Translations under genes and position numbers: made by a program
Notes under the pieces: generated by a model
Seen by the model: the letters and a program-made list of their open reading frames with translations, nothing else
What the model was told of the DNA's origin: nothing
Databases searched by the model: none
Part shown: one piece after another, positions 36,501-47,700 of the stretch
Layout: the number at the start of each line of letters is the position of its first letter
Numbering within the stretch: position 1 is the first letter of the stretch
Origin: Labia minor
Lineage: Eukaryota; Arthropoda; Insecta; Dermaptera; Spongiphoridae
DNA length: 64,000 nt
Reading direction: 5' to 3'
NCBI GenBank assembly: GCA_963082975.1
Contig: OY720345.1
Span: 27,660,611 to 27,724,610, forward strand

Positions 36501-38614
36501 TATTAGGTTGGCAACTAAGTCATTGCCGATTTCATTCATAGATGACTTCAGTTCAATTTTTAGGTTTGCCGACGTAGTCCAAATGTAAAACACATTTTGG
36601 TATTTGATAGTTGGTAATTCAGCTGTCAATCAGTAAAAAAAGTTTTTTGATCGGTTCCCTAGTTTTCGTTTGACGTTCGTTGAAAAATGGAAGATCAAAA
36701 AGAACATTTTCGTCATATTTTGCTTTTTTATTTCCGCAGAGGGAAAAACGCATCGCAAGCTCATAAAAAGTTGAGCCGATCAGGCTGTATACATCTATAC
36801 GGACGGACAGACGGACGGACGGACAGACATCATCCTAAAAATACATTTTTCTGTAAAGAAAATGCATGATTCGTGGAGATATGTAAAAATCTCCACATGT
36901 GAAATTTGGTGTGAAAACAATACCTCCCTTACTATCGTCGGTCGGTAAAAACGAATGTCGCAGCCGGATTTTATTTCAACGAAATAATTCCAAATTTCAT
37001 GTTTTGATTCTTTCACCTAATTGAGAAATACCAAAAATGTACCGAAATATTAAATTACTTTCATTAAACACCACCACAGTAACGGAAGAAAAACAAAGAT
37101 ATTATGTCTTTACTACCATACATCTCTCCAGTTTTTCAGAAACATTTGAAGAATCTTAAAAACTCGAAATGATAAAAATGGATTACTTTTTAAAAATAAT
37201 TAATAAATGTACATGAATGATTTCATTAAAGTTATTGTTTCAAATAAAACTCATAGTTATTTGTTGCTTTAAGTCATTTATAGGGTGTTCAGTTAATTTT
37301 GAAAATGGTGTAAGTCAATTCAAGCTTTAAAAACATTTTCGTATGAAATTCACAGAAAATTTCATATTCATGATAAATTTTCATTAATTAAAATAAGAAA
37401 ATAGATAAATTAAAATATTTTTAAATGTATTCAAATTCAATTCATTAAATATTTCGAAACAAGAAATATATGACTTACAATTAGACCATATTTAAAATTA
37501 TTGGCACAATTATAATTCTTTTTAAAATTAATCTATGTTAATAAGAATAGTTTACCAATAATTATGCCTAAACTAATTTTTGTATAGTTTAATAAATGTG
37601 ATTAAAATTCTTTCAAAAGATTTACCAAAGGGTAACTATTTATAATAATATATAATAAATCATAATAAATGGTGTATAATTTTTAATGTGAACTTTCTTC
37701 TAATTATTTATTTTTAATTAATAATTATAAATTATTACTTTTAAGTCATCTCGAAATTCAGGTAATTTTATTTGCATTAATTTTTCTCGCCATTGTCTTT
37801 TGAGTTTTCTCCAATTTAGATGAACAAATTCAAGTTCTCTTGTAAGCCGTTCCTAAATAAACAAATTATTATTATATGTATGGTATTAGCAGGACCCGCT
37901 CTAGAGGGCGGCAAACCGGGCATTTGTCTGGGCGGAAAATCTGAACTGCGGCATTTGGTTAAGAACGTAATAAATTTTAAGACTATATAGGCGGCAATTT
38001 ATTCTATTACCCGGGACACCGTACATGCTAGAGTGGGAACTGATATTAGTTAGTAAATAATTAATCAAGTGTTTTTAATAATTGATTTTCCCTAATGTAA
38101 ATAAATATTTAGCCTTAAAGCTGAAAAGAATTTATCATTAATAAACTGGAGATGCAAAAAATTATATTTTATATTTAAAATGTTTTTCTATTTTATTTAG
38201 AATTGGTTTTTAAATCTTTGCCTCATTCAAAGAAAAAAGTAAAGGAATCTAGTAATATAAATTTCTGTAATTTTGAAGAGTTCTTATTTTTCAAACAAGG
38301 TTAAATAAAATATATGTAATATTTTATTTTAGTGGATCTTTCCAATTTTTATCCCTTCTGAATAAAAATTTAAATTATTAATCTTGAATTTATCCAAAAT
38401 ATTTTTTTTTAAGAAATGTGTTACTATTACATTATAATTATTTATATATAAAAATAAAATATCTTATGGTAAAATGTTCTTTATCAATTAAAATTTATCA
38501 GGTAAAATTCGTTACCCTTTTTAATTGACGAGCACGTTCTTCAGCTGCTAATTGTTTGGCAAGTTTTTTTGCTTCTTTTTTGGCTTTTCGTTCCGCAGGC
38601 GTTAATTTAACCAT
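30538..38614 (-). CDS. DRC2: Dynein regulatory complex subunit 2 (CCDC65)
   Basis: Nine exons: 38614-38516, 37852-37739, 36341-36203, 36112-35889, 35429-35239, 35182-35135, 32328-32127, 31523-31047 and 30822-30538. They join in frame with GT-AG junctions to 592 residues. The protein is mostly coiled coil. Family landmarks are the start TPAERKAKKEAKKLAKQLAA, the stretch TFERVMDLKD (about 76-85), GEKIL..ICRKHET..EKVLPF (348-371), and the FW motif at 510-511 beginning the C-terminal helix. DRC2 pairs with DRC1 in the nexin-dynein regulatory complex, linking outer doublets and restraining dynein in motile cilia and sperm tails. Human CCDC65 is 484 residues. The extra length here is an acidic Ser/Glu/Lys-rich insert at about 372-495. 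The exon 4 acceptor (ATTAAAG) is weak but required by phase. Introns are full of repeats. Confidence 0.92.
32867..33425. repeat. Fold-back (inverted) repeat inside R4
   Basis: The arms at about 33168-33235 and 33255-33325 are inverted copies (GAACTGTTTTATAATTCTTA against the reverse of the right arm). Outer sequence such as AGAAGTGAAAACTT and AAGTTTTCACTT continues the symmetry. It looks like a MITE nested in R4. Confidence 0.55.
33829..33895 (-). repeat. tRNA-derived segment in R4
   Basis: The minus strand has an A-box-like TAGTCCAGAGG and a B-box-like GGTTCGAAACTC at tRNA-like spacing. The equivalent in another R4 copy is at 54343-54413. There is no proper acceptor stem, so it is a SINE-type relic and not a gene. 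Confidence 0.5.
34925..35100 (-). mobile_element. R6 repeat, half copy (DRC2 intron 6)
   Basis: Shares GTCTATGGGGACAACG and ACCCAACTTAGACGGCA with the fuller R6 element at 62.88-63.40 kb (GATCTATGGGAACGAGG, ACCCGACTTAGGCAGCA). Only one terminal arm is present. Confidence 0.5.
36501..36770 (+). mobile_element. mariner 5' fragment (DRC2 intron 2)
   Basis: The inverted end TTAGGTTGGCAACTAAGTCA is followed by a transposase start at 36687, MEDQKEHFRHILLFYFRRGK, matching the N-terminus of mariner transposases (MENQKEHLRH...FRKGKNA). It stops abruptly at about residue 28, where R2 sequence begins. Only the first helix-turn-helix remains. Confidence 0.8.
36771..36955 (-). mobile_element. R2 5' fragment fused to mariner
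   Basis: Starts TTGAGCCGATCAGGCTG, includes (GGAC)n, and ends TCGTCGGTCGGTAAAAAC. The remaining two-thirds of R2 are missing at the mariner junction. Confidence 0.75.
38417..38490. repeat. 74-bp direct repeat, copy 1 (DRC2 intron 1)
   Basis: Nearly identical to 39437-39511, including ACATTATAATTATTTATATA and CTTATGGTAAAATGTTCTTT. The two copies flank DRC2 exon 1 and a mariner. Confidence 0.85.
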
Positions 38615-38740
38615 GCTTCTTTAACAAAAATAAAATTTTTTATTATTTTTTTATCTCCTTGATATTGAGTACATTAATGGCCTGAACTTACTATTCCATA
38701 ATAAAATATTAACCATTACCAGGGGTATTTATATATTATA

Positions 38741-39299
38741 TACTACTAGGGTCAAAAAGTTCTCGGAATAGGTTATTAAAAATTTATTAAAAATATTTAT
38801 AACATTCTTACATTATTTCCCTTCAAAATACTCTCCTCCTGCATCTACACATTTATTCCACCGTTCATATAATTGTTGGAAACACTCTTGAAAGCCGTTT
38901 TTTGAAAGTTCCTTCAGCCGCTCCGTCGCATTTTCAATCACCTCTGACGAGTGCGACCGTCGCGAAAACGCTTATGCCACTCGTAAACTGCTGTTTTCTT
39001 CATCGCAGAATTTCCGTATGCTTTTTTTAGCATCTCAAGAGGGTGATTTCTCCAGCAACACACAGAATTTAATATTGCCACGCTGCTCTAATGACGACAT
39101 TGCACAATCCGACGAAAGAAAGAAACTACGATCTACAATATTAAACACCGTACGCACGGAACCAACTACAACTGCCTGCTAACCTCAAAAGCACATTCAC
39201 TACCAGTTATGCCAACCTCACAAACAAAAATTTCCCTTTCAGCTAAGAAATACTTGACTATAAGCGACCATTCCTCGAACTTTTTGACCCTAGTAGTAT
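38741..39299 (-). mobile_element. mariner deletion derivative upstream of DRC2
   Basis: The inverted ends are ACTACTAGGGTCAAAAAGTT and its reverse complement near 39272-39299, inside TA borders. On the minus strand the left part encodes a transposase end like QWNKC-DAGGEYFEG. The right part keeps some N-terminal sequence. The middle is lost, so it is non-autonomous. Confidence 0.8.
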
Positions 39300-39436
39300 A
39301 TTTGCTTATATGTATTGATCGCTTTCTATCAGATATGTCACATTTATGTCTAATATTGAATGAATCTAATTATAAGTTATTTATAATATGACTATATATT
39401 TATTAATTTATTTATTTGACCTTAAGAAACCGAATA

Positions 39437-39511
39437 TGTGTTTACTATTACATTATAATTATTTATATATAAAAATAAAATATCTTATGGTAAAATGTTC
39501 TTTATCAATTA
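39437..39511. repeat. 74-bp direct repeat, copy 2
   Basis: Second copy of the block at 38417-38490, with one extra T near its start. Confidence 0.85.
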
Positions 39512-40630
39512 ATTATTCATTCATTGTCCAATTGTCTAATTCACTCCACTTTACAATTGAATGTTCTACAATAAATCCCCCTAATTTTCACTGGATGTTC
39601 AGAATATAATCCATCGCCTAGTTAGATTCTAAACATAGTATAAATTCTTTATTAGATTTTATCTTAAATCCAAGAATTAAGACAAACCCTTGGATTCAAT
39701 CTTTTTAAAGCTTATATATATTATAAAATAAATTTATTAAAATAAAATAAAAAAATATATTTTATCAATTATATTTATTCTATTGAAATATGAATGTGAA
39801 AATAATAAATAATTGGATTTTAAATGAAATAATAATAAAAAAATTTCACGCTACACTATTCAAATTACCTTGTAATTCATCATTTTATTATATTAATAAA
39901 GTGAAAATTTACACATTTTATTTTTTTTTTTAATTATTTTTAAAACTTAACTTTTTTATTGGAGAAAAAACATACTCGAAGGCGTGTAAATATAATTTTA
40001 ATATACTTTCTTCTACTCTAATATAATAATTAGTTATGTTAAAAGTAAATATAATAAGTTTTAAAATTTACCTATTTGATTAAATATTAAAATTTCAAAC
40101 TATTAAAAATTATTATATTGCTTACAATCATTTAATATAATAGTTACCTTATTTTCGACGATTATTTCAATTATTTATTTTATTTTAATTACTTAATCGT
40201 TTGAAATTTTCAAAATGTATTAAGATTAAAAACCAATTTTTTCTATCATAATATTTATAAATTTATTTATGTTTATATAGATCTATATTTAATTCCTAGA
40301 GATAGTGTTTTTTATTAAAGAAAAATATATTTTTCTATAATATATACAAGTTTAATTATATTGAGAAGTAAAAGAATAATAAATTCATATGAGAGAGAGA
40401 GAGAATTGAAAAGGTTTAGAATATTTATTTGTGAGATATCACAACATTGTATAAAAAAATCGTAGCTAACAATTTGACGTTTGGAATTAAATTAGGTTAT
40501 GTAAGCCCTCTAGATTCACAAGAGTAGATAAAATAGATGGATTAGACCAGGGGTCGCCAAAGATAACCAACATAACTATCTAGAAAATTTTCTAAAATAT
40601 TATATATACCGTTTTGAAATTTAATCAAAG
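39512..40630. other. AT-rich intergenic DNA
   Basis: No gene recognised. A short (GA)n lies near 40392. CAGGGGTCGCCAAAG at 40551 resembles an isolated hAT end. Confidence 0.5.
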
Positions 40631-41283
40631 AAATTCAAAATATATACCTGTGGAAAGAAAATTTTCTCCCAGATTCTTCTTCACGTAGCTGTCTTTTACT
40701 TTTATTTACAGTCCGGTTCGTGCATCCATATGCAGATAATTATTTTTAAAACGGCCAGCAATTCCCTGTTTATGAAGCTCCCTTCTAATTGTTTTGGTAC
40801 TCACAGGGTTCGGTAACACAACATTCATTTCAGCAGTAACTTTTGCAGCTGTGGTCTTCTAATTTGTCAACACAATTGCCCTTAATGATCGTCTGCCACG
40901 ATCACTCAGGACATACTTTCGTCCGCGCTGTGATTTAGCAGATGTTTTTCCGCTTTTCAAATATGCGGAATAAATCTTCGATACAGTACCTCTTGATACA
41001 CTAAACACCTCGGCTACCTTGCTTACGGAAGCACCTACCATACGTGCTCCAACAATTTGCCCACGTTCGAAGTCTGTTAACTCTGACATAATGCAATGAC
41101 AACCACATATAACAGTACTCCGACAACAACTGAACTGTTTAGCACATTTACGAAGTTGTATAGGTGGCGTCAGTAGTCAAAAACGCCAGCGGCACCTACA
41201 TATTTCATTAAAATTATTCTTTCTTTTCAAACATGCATTTAACAAGGTGTTTCCATATTTTTGTGTGTCCAACCCATGTACAT
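40631..41283 (-). mobile_element. Tc1-family element, 5' half
   Basis: The right border TACATGGGTTGGACACACAA is an inverted-repeat-type end at a TA. On the minus strand a frame starting at 41089 reads MSELTDFERGQIVGARMVGA, then SVSKVAEVFSVSRGTVSKIY and SQRGRK. This is the paired-type DNA-binding N-terminus of Tc1-like transposases (76 residues to the first stop). After a break, KTTAAKVTAEMNVVLPNPVS and TKTIRRELHKQGI continue the second helix-turn-helix. The DDE catalytic domain and the other end are missing. Confidence 0.85.
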
Positions 41284-41494
41284 TATCTAAACTAAATCAT
41301 CGTAAAATATATCTTTAATTGGAATTGATTAACTCTGATTTGAATTTATTTAGTCAAAATTCAAGGTATGTACTTAATTAAACTTTTTCAAATAATATTA
41401 AATTTTAATTATTTAACAAAATCATAAAATAAATCGAATTTAGAACAATGGCCATCTAAACAATTCACTGAAAACATATTTTTCTTTATTTTCG

Positions 41495-41972
41495 ATGCCT
41501 AATATCAAATTGAGAAGTATTTGAAGTTGATGTTGAAATAGCTAAATGTTCAATTACAATTAAGACGATGTTGGAAGAATTAGGTACTTAATTTATAAAA
41601 AGTGCTTATTGAGTGAAAATAAATTGTCGGCAAATTAAATTTGTTGTTTTTATATTTTTAGGTATGAATGAGGATGAAGAAGAGGATGTGCCTCTTCCTA
41701 ATGTGAATTCGGCTATTTTGGAGAAAATGGACTACTTATCACATACATGACCCACCCCCTCCCGAAAATGATGAGTTCAAAGAAAACCGTACTGATGATA
41801 TTTGCAGTTGGGATGCTGATTTTCTAAAAGTAACATACTATTATTATTTTACACTATTATTGTTTACTTACTGTTGATTAATTATTTTTAGGTTGACCAA
41901 GGTACTCTTTTCGAATTAATTAATATTAGCAGCTAATTATTTGGATATTAAAGGATTACTCGAAGTTACTTG

Positions 41973-41975
<3 letters not shown>
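41495..41975 (+). pseudogene. SKP1 pseudogene with retained introns
   Basis: Three exon-like blocks, 41495-41583, 41662-41829 and 41892-41975, resemble SKP1, the adaptor of SCF ubiquitin ligases. They read MPNIKLRS, then EVDVEIAKCSITIKTMLEEL, then GMNEDEEEDVPLPNVNSAIL, then DPPPPENDEFKENRTDD and, after the second intron, ANYLDIKGLLEVTCK. The introns keep GT-AG borders, so this is a DNA-level duplicate and not a processed copy. It is dead: a deletion after residue 8, a frameshift between EKM and DPPPP, a second shift at ELI/LAAN, and an abrupt end in a (TA)n tract that removes the C-terminal F-box-binding helices. Confidence 0.9.
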
Positions 41976-42015
<40 letters not shown>

Positions 42016-42016
42016 T
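41976..42016. repeat. (TA)n microsatellite
   Basis: A pure TA run of about 18 units that truncates the SKP1 pseudogene. Confidence 0.9.
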
Positions 42017-42049
42017 TTTAAATACTCTTAATATAAATATAAAATATAG

Positions 42050-42165
42050 AATACGAGGGGGTGAAAAGTTTCCGGCCTGTGATCAAAAGAAAAAAAACGA
42101 TGTTTTTAAATTTTTTTTCAACATAATCTCCATCAACACTGATACATTTCTCATAACGGTGTTCT
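42050..42165 (-). mobile_element. mariner-type end fragment
   Basis: Begins TACGAGGGGGTGAAAAGTTT then CCGGCCTG, related to the end at 47.15 kb. Antisense coding remnants (GATACATTTCTCATAACGG) fit the end of a mariner transposase. Only about 110 bases remain. Confidence 0.5.
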
Positions 42166-42840
42166 AATTTAGTTAATTAATGTAATTAGATTATAAAAAG
42201 GTTGATTAAATTTATAATTTTAAATTTGTATATGCAAATTTTTACTAATCAATACATGCATTTACTAATGTTAACAATGACCTTATTTAATTATTATAAT
42301 TTATTTGTCACATTTTTCGAAATTCCACGGCCTGCCTGCGGACAGTCCACGGCCCATCACTTTGAGAAGCACAAAGCTATATATTCTCGTCCATGCTCTC
42401 TCAAGGGATTAATCCAAGCTATATAATCAATAATGCAAAATATTTACACAAATTAACATTACTTTAGATGAAAAAAAATAGAAATAAAAATTACCTATAT
42501 ATATTGGATATTTTTTGTCTTCTTGTGAATAAAGATCCATTTTTAATTGATTAATGTATTATCAAGTGACAAGTGATGGTCTGTGTAAAATATATTCTAG
42601 GTAATAAGCAGAGAAGTGACACGCAGATGAGGCTACCGGAAATCTTAAGTGTTTTTACTCTTATCATTGTTAGATGGCGCTGCTATCGACAAATTACTTT
42701 TTTTTTAAATTTTTGACCACCATTTGACTAGCAGACATCAGCTGATATGGTTTATATAGAAAGTATAATTTTATTATTATATAAAATATGTATATATATA
42801 TATATATTAATCAACAATTAATGGAGAAATGTTATACGGT
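42166..42840. other. Intergenic DNA
   Basis: Nothing certain. It holds AT-rich filler and a small GC-richer patch near 42325-42400. Confidence 0.4.
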
Positions 42841-43312
42841 TAACGGCTAGGGCGTCCCCTGCAAGCGACGCGCATTATCAGCACCCGGGCGATGCGAGAA
42901 ATGGGTTAGGGTTACCCACCTATGGACGAGGTGGGCTAAAGAAGATAGTCCAACATCCACATCTACATCCACATCCACATCAATATCAACATCGACATCA
43001 TCACCGACACGAACATCGTCACATCGGTCAGCATCAGCATCATTGTCTTCAACCTCACTCAAATCGTCCACAGCTACATCAAAGTCGTCAACACCATCAT
43101 CACCGTCATCGAAGGTTGAGTACCAAAGACCGCTTGGGAGGCCTAAAAAAAAAAAAAAACCAGCTGGTCCTGCCGTATAACGGGAGATCTAATGGCATCT
43201 GGTCTCTCTACAGACGACGCCAACAACAGATTTAGTTGGCGCCAATTAACGAGAGCCGACCCCACACCCCGTGGGAAATAAGGCTAAGAAGAAGAAGAGA
43301 AGAAGGAGATAT
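42841..43312 (+). mobile_element. LINE 3' end with hexamer repeat and (AAG)n tail
   Basis: GC-rich, ending CCCCGTGGGAAATAAGGCTA followed by AGAAGAAGAAG. This is a tail form common to arthropod non-LTR retrotransposons (R1/jockey-like). A (CATCCA/CATCNN)n hexamer block occupies 42955-43090 and explains the Asp-Val-rich antisense frame. No readable reverse transcriptase. Confidence 0.5.
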
Positions 43313-43909
43313 TAACTAATATTATATAAATATTATATTATATAAAATGTATAATATTTGATACTTTTGCAAATTCCGTGTTGTGGTTATGCAAAGTATA
43401 AAACAAATGCTCTTCCTAGAGAAGTTTTAATTTTAATATTTTTATCCTTCTTTAAATAAATATATTACATATAAAACATTACTCTTTTTATCTAGATGTG
43501 TAAATTCCCTAACTGCAATTTAAAAATTGTAGAATTTTCTGTTAAGTGAAAAATTATTTATTTGGAGATAAAACCAACGATTCAGCAATAATATGAAAAA
43601 ATAAAAAAATTTTCCTCTAAATAAATAATTTTTCACTTAACTGAAAATTCCACAATTTTTTTTTATTCCAATTATTCCTTCTAAATAAAAAAAATAAATT
43701 AAAAAAACCCACCAAGCTCCCCACCCGCTTTTTCGTTAATTAGTTATTCTTATCATTGACAGGAGGCGCCAAATAAGGTTTCAAAAGTTAACATCCCAGA
43801 CCATAATATGGTCGTGTCAAGTCTTTTATATAGTCTGTGGTAATAAGTAATATAAACGTTTTAAATTTTGAATTAAAATCAAAATAACAACCAAATATTA
43901 GTTTATAAG
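43313..43909. other. AT-rich spacer
   Basis: Contains a loose inverted repeat around 43500-43660 (TGCAATTTAAAAATTGTAGA and AACTGAAAATTCCACAATT). The minus-strand frame at 43788-44099 (103 codons) has no recognisable family and is probably chance. Confidence 0.35.
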
Positions 43910-43987
43910 ATGGCAACGATTCAGTTTCAAAATAAAACGTTTGGTGCATATACATTTCACAGACCATCCGAGGTATACTCAATGAAG
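43910..43987 (+). CDS. Possible small first exon, unrecognised
   Basis: ATG in good context (AAGATGG) opens 26 codons, MATIQFQNKTFGAYTFHRPS then EVYSMK. They end exactly before GTATAA, a usable splice donor. Composition is clearly more codon-like than the surroundings. A possible acceptor lies at 44065-44066 but gives only a short extension. I do not recognise the sequence. It may be a small gene, or the first exon of a longer one whose other exons I missed. Confidence 0.25.
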
Positions 43988-44740
43988 GTATAATTAAGCG
44001 ATGTATGTATAAAAAGAAGATTACAATATATGAAAAGAAAATCAAAACATATTTTTTCCTTCCAAGATATTGATGAAGATTATATTTATTTGTATACATT
44101 AATCATAAATCATTTATCAGTATAAATAATGTTTAAAAAGGATTTTAGTAAGTAAATTTATAACATGTAAAGTACTGAATTAAAAAAATATAAATTAGAT
44201 TTGAAAATATTATAAAAGAAGTTATAAAAATTAAACAATCTGAATGTCCAACTTTCTGTATAAATTCTCTAAATAAATAGCTGAAACGATATAATAGTTC
44301 CAAGGAGACAAATATGAAAAAATACCCTTTAATTATTTTTAGATAACATTTAAATAATTAATTTTAATTCTATTTTTTCATCTCAGATTCTACTTTTCCC
44401 AATTTTATTCTAGGTTGTATTAGCAAAGAATATAAAATAAATATATATAAACAAATGATAATTAATTTTATTTATATTCAATTTTGATTACTTAATTTTC
44501 TTTTTATTTGCTTAATGTTATAGATGCATCCTGGAGTCCTTTAATGAAATCAGGTATATATTCTTTATACATTTCAATAAAAATGCTACTCATTTGTAAA
44601 GTATTTCAAGATAAATGATAAATCCTTACTTATTTTTATTTTTTGACATTTAATCACAACGTTCTTCTTTTATATAATATTTATAAGAAAACAATAAGAA
44701 TGTCTTTATATATAAATATAAATAATATAACATTTTTTAG

Positions 44741-47700
44741 AAAGGATGAATCTTCTTGGTATCAAAGACGAAGATATCATATAAATCTACTGATTCTTTT
44801 CGGATATATTATTATTTTTCAATTTCGATCTACCTTATCAATTTCAATTATAGCTATTAACGAGGTGAGTACAAAACCACCCAACCTATCAACCCAAAAT
44901 CCCGATATTAACCCTTGGTCACACAGACTAAGACCCAGAATCCCAATAATATTCCCACCTAAATAATCTCTTGAAAATGGCGCCAAAATGGGTGCCGAAT
45001 CGTCGAGAAAATAATCTCACGAAAATACGTGATTATATCCCTGATAAATCTGATAGTAATAATAATAACAATAACATTCACGGAAACCTAAATTTAACAT
45101 ATATATATATATACGAGAGTAGGTCAATAAGTCCGTGACATTTTGAATTTTCCGACTCTTAAATGAAATAACAACACTGAAACGGCAACTATCAGCTAAC
45201 TCCTGTCGAAATTTGAACCAACAGGGTTTTTTAGTTTTTGTTTGACATCAATTAATAGCAGACTAATTCGTGATTTGAGAAGAAAATGGAAAAAAGTGAA
45301 TTTCCATGAAAATCCATGAATTGGGATACGAATTGCTCACTCATCCGCCTAATTCTCCGGATTTAGTCCCGATAGTCACTATCTTGTTTCCAAACCTGAA
45401 GAAATGGCTCGGCAGAAAGAGATTTGTCGTCACGGACTTATTGACCTGCCCTGTTTGTATTTTGACGTTGGGTTTATGTGTAAAATTGTAATTTCTTGCA
45501 GGAAAACAAATGGACACCTTCTGAACAAAATTGGGTTCTTTCTTCTTTTTTCTATGGATATTGTATAACACTTATCCCTTCAGGTTGGATTGCAAGTCGA
45601 TTCGGTGTTAAAAATGTTATGCTCATTACTGTATTTGGCTCTATGATTATTTCCATTATAATTCCTTTTGTTGTTCATTTGTCAATCTATGCAATCATCT
45701 TTCTAAGAATCATACAAGGCTTTTTAATAGTAAATCATTATAAATAATCAATATAGCGCTTTTAAAGGATTATAATTAACTTTTGTGTAATTTATTTTTA
45801 AGAGTCCTGCCTTTTCTTGTAATTATGTTTTTCTCTATCGATGGGTGCCGAAATTGGAACAGGCGAAATTTCTTAATACAAGTTATGCAGCTGTTTCGTT
45901 TGGCATTTTAACTATGTTCGCAATAGGTGGTCTAGTTGCCAAAAAAATTGGATGGCAATGGATATTTTATATACCAGGTATGTTTTTTTAATTTTAATCA
46001 TATAACTTAATTTAATCAATTTTTTACTTTAAATTATTTTTGTTTATTGAAAATTAAATTGGAAATCAAAAAAAGTTTAAAATTTAATAAAAGTTCTAGT
46101 TAGAAGGATATATTTATTACAAAAAAAAAAAATAAATGTAAATAAAATTTTAAAATTATATTTAATTTTTATATTAGAAATTAGCGAGAGAAAAAAAAAC
46201 AAAAATAGTATTATTATTTATTATTTGTTTAAAAATGTATTTAATTTTTAAAGCTATATTAAGTAGTGTTTGGATTATTTTATGGATTTTTTTTTCTACT
46301 AATGATTATGAAAACGATCGATATATTTCAATAAAGGAGTATGAATATTTAAAAGATACAATTGGAAAAATAGTCCCCTCAAAAGTAATTTTATTTTATT
46401 TTTATATATATTTTTATTTTATATAAATTAAATTAATGCAAGTGTATAAATATTAATGGTATTTGCAGAAAATTAAAATTCCATTTAAGCATGTTTTTAT
46501 TACTAAAGCTTGTTGGGCCATTTTTTTAACTGGCTTTGTTGGATTTTGGAATTTTTTTAGTCTCTATATTAAATATCCAAGTTTATTAAAAGGTAAGGTT
46601 ATATATAGTTTATATTCAATTATTATTGCAGTGGATTCCAACCATTGTGTGACTTTTTTTTTATAAAAACAATTATATGTAGTTTAAGTAAAAATATGAT
46701 AGTATATAATATTGAAAACAAACATTACAAAATATGAAAGATACTTCTTCAATATAATAATATTATATTATATTAATGGGAGTGTTTAGTTTGTTCAGCA
46801 CAGAATTTTCTCAAACCATGGAATAATGTACATCCCTAGGGTGATCCGTCCTACAGGTTGGAAACCACATCAATTAATTTTTTTTAAATAGATTTAGAAA
46901 GTAGTTTTAATTGAATTATTTTTTTTTAGAAACATTGTTATTTGATATAGATGTTGCAGGCTACTTGTCAGCTATACCCTATTTCACAATGCTAACATCA
47001 GTTACATTAATGACTTTTATTGAGGACTATTTAATTAAAAAAAATCTAGTATCGGTCATAATGGTAATATATTTAAAATCAAATATTTTCTATGAAACTT
47101 AATTATTTATTTAAATAATTTCCAATATTATTTCATATTCATATATACGAGGGTGGCCTGAAAAGTTTCCGACCTGACCAAGAAAAACGATTTTTTTCAA
47201 TTTTTTTTTGTTTTATTTTGTTTTTAACGAAATATTTTGCAAAACCATATGAATATGGAAAGCTGTGTGCAACGTGTGCAATTAAATTTAATTAATTATA
47301 AATTAAGTGTAATTAAATTAAATTAGTAAATTATCAAATATTAAATTTAAATTTAAAACCTTTACCTATAGCATGTAAGAAAGCGCGTGTTTGGCCCTTT
47401 GTTGATGGCACTACGTCACGTGTTGGCTTGTGATTGGCAGTAAACGTGTTAAAAAATTGAAAAAATTAATTCCTGTACGTTTATTCAATTAAGCTGAAAT
47501 TCTTTATATAGCAGTTTTATACAATTTTTAATCATGTGAAAAACTATCAAACATATATCTTTATTTTTACGGTCACTTTAGAGGGAAAAAAATCAAAACA
47601 TGGAAGGTAATGGTCTTCTTCCGAATGAGCTACAATTCTCAAAAGTTGATAGAAAACTACGAATTTTGAATAATACCCGTGTACTAAATTTTATTTTTCT

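Noticed and set aside
36795-37016. 73-codon minus-strand frame
   Set aside because: It translates the R2 repeat; the same peptide pieces recur at 25.6 kb and other R2 copies.
42847-43071. Asp-Val repeat protein on the minus strand
   Set aside because: It is generated by a hexamer (CATCNN) repeat inside a LINE 3' end; there is no start context or partner exons.
43788-44099. 103-codon minus-strand frame
   Set aside because: Composition follows AT-rich DNA, there is no family resemblance, and it overlaps a better plus-strand candidate.
44522-44552. Start exon of SLC17 paralogue A (ATG at 44525)
   Set aside because: The frame stops after six codons, and the phase of its donor does not fit exon 1.
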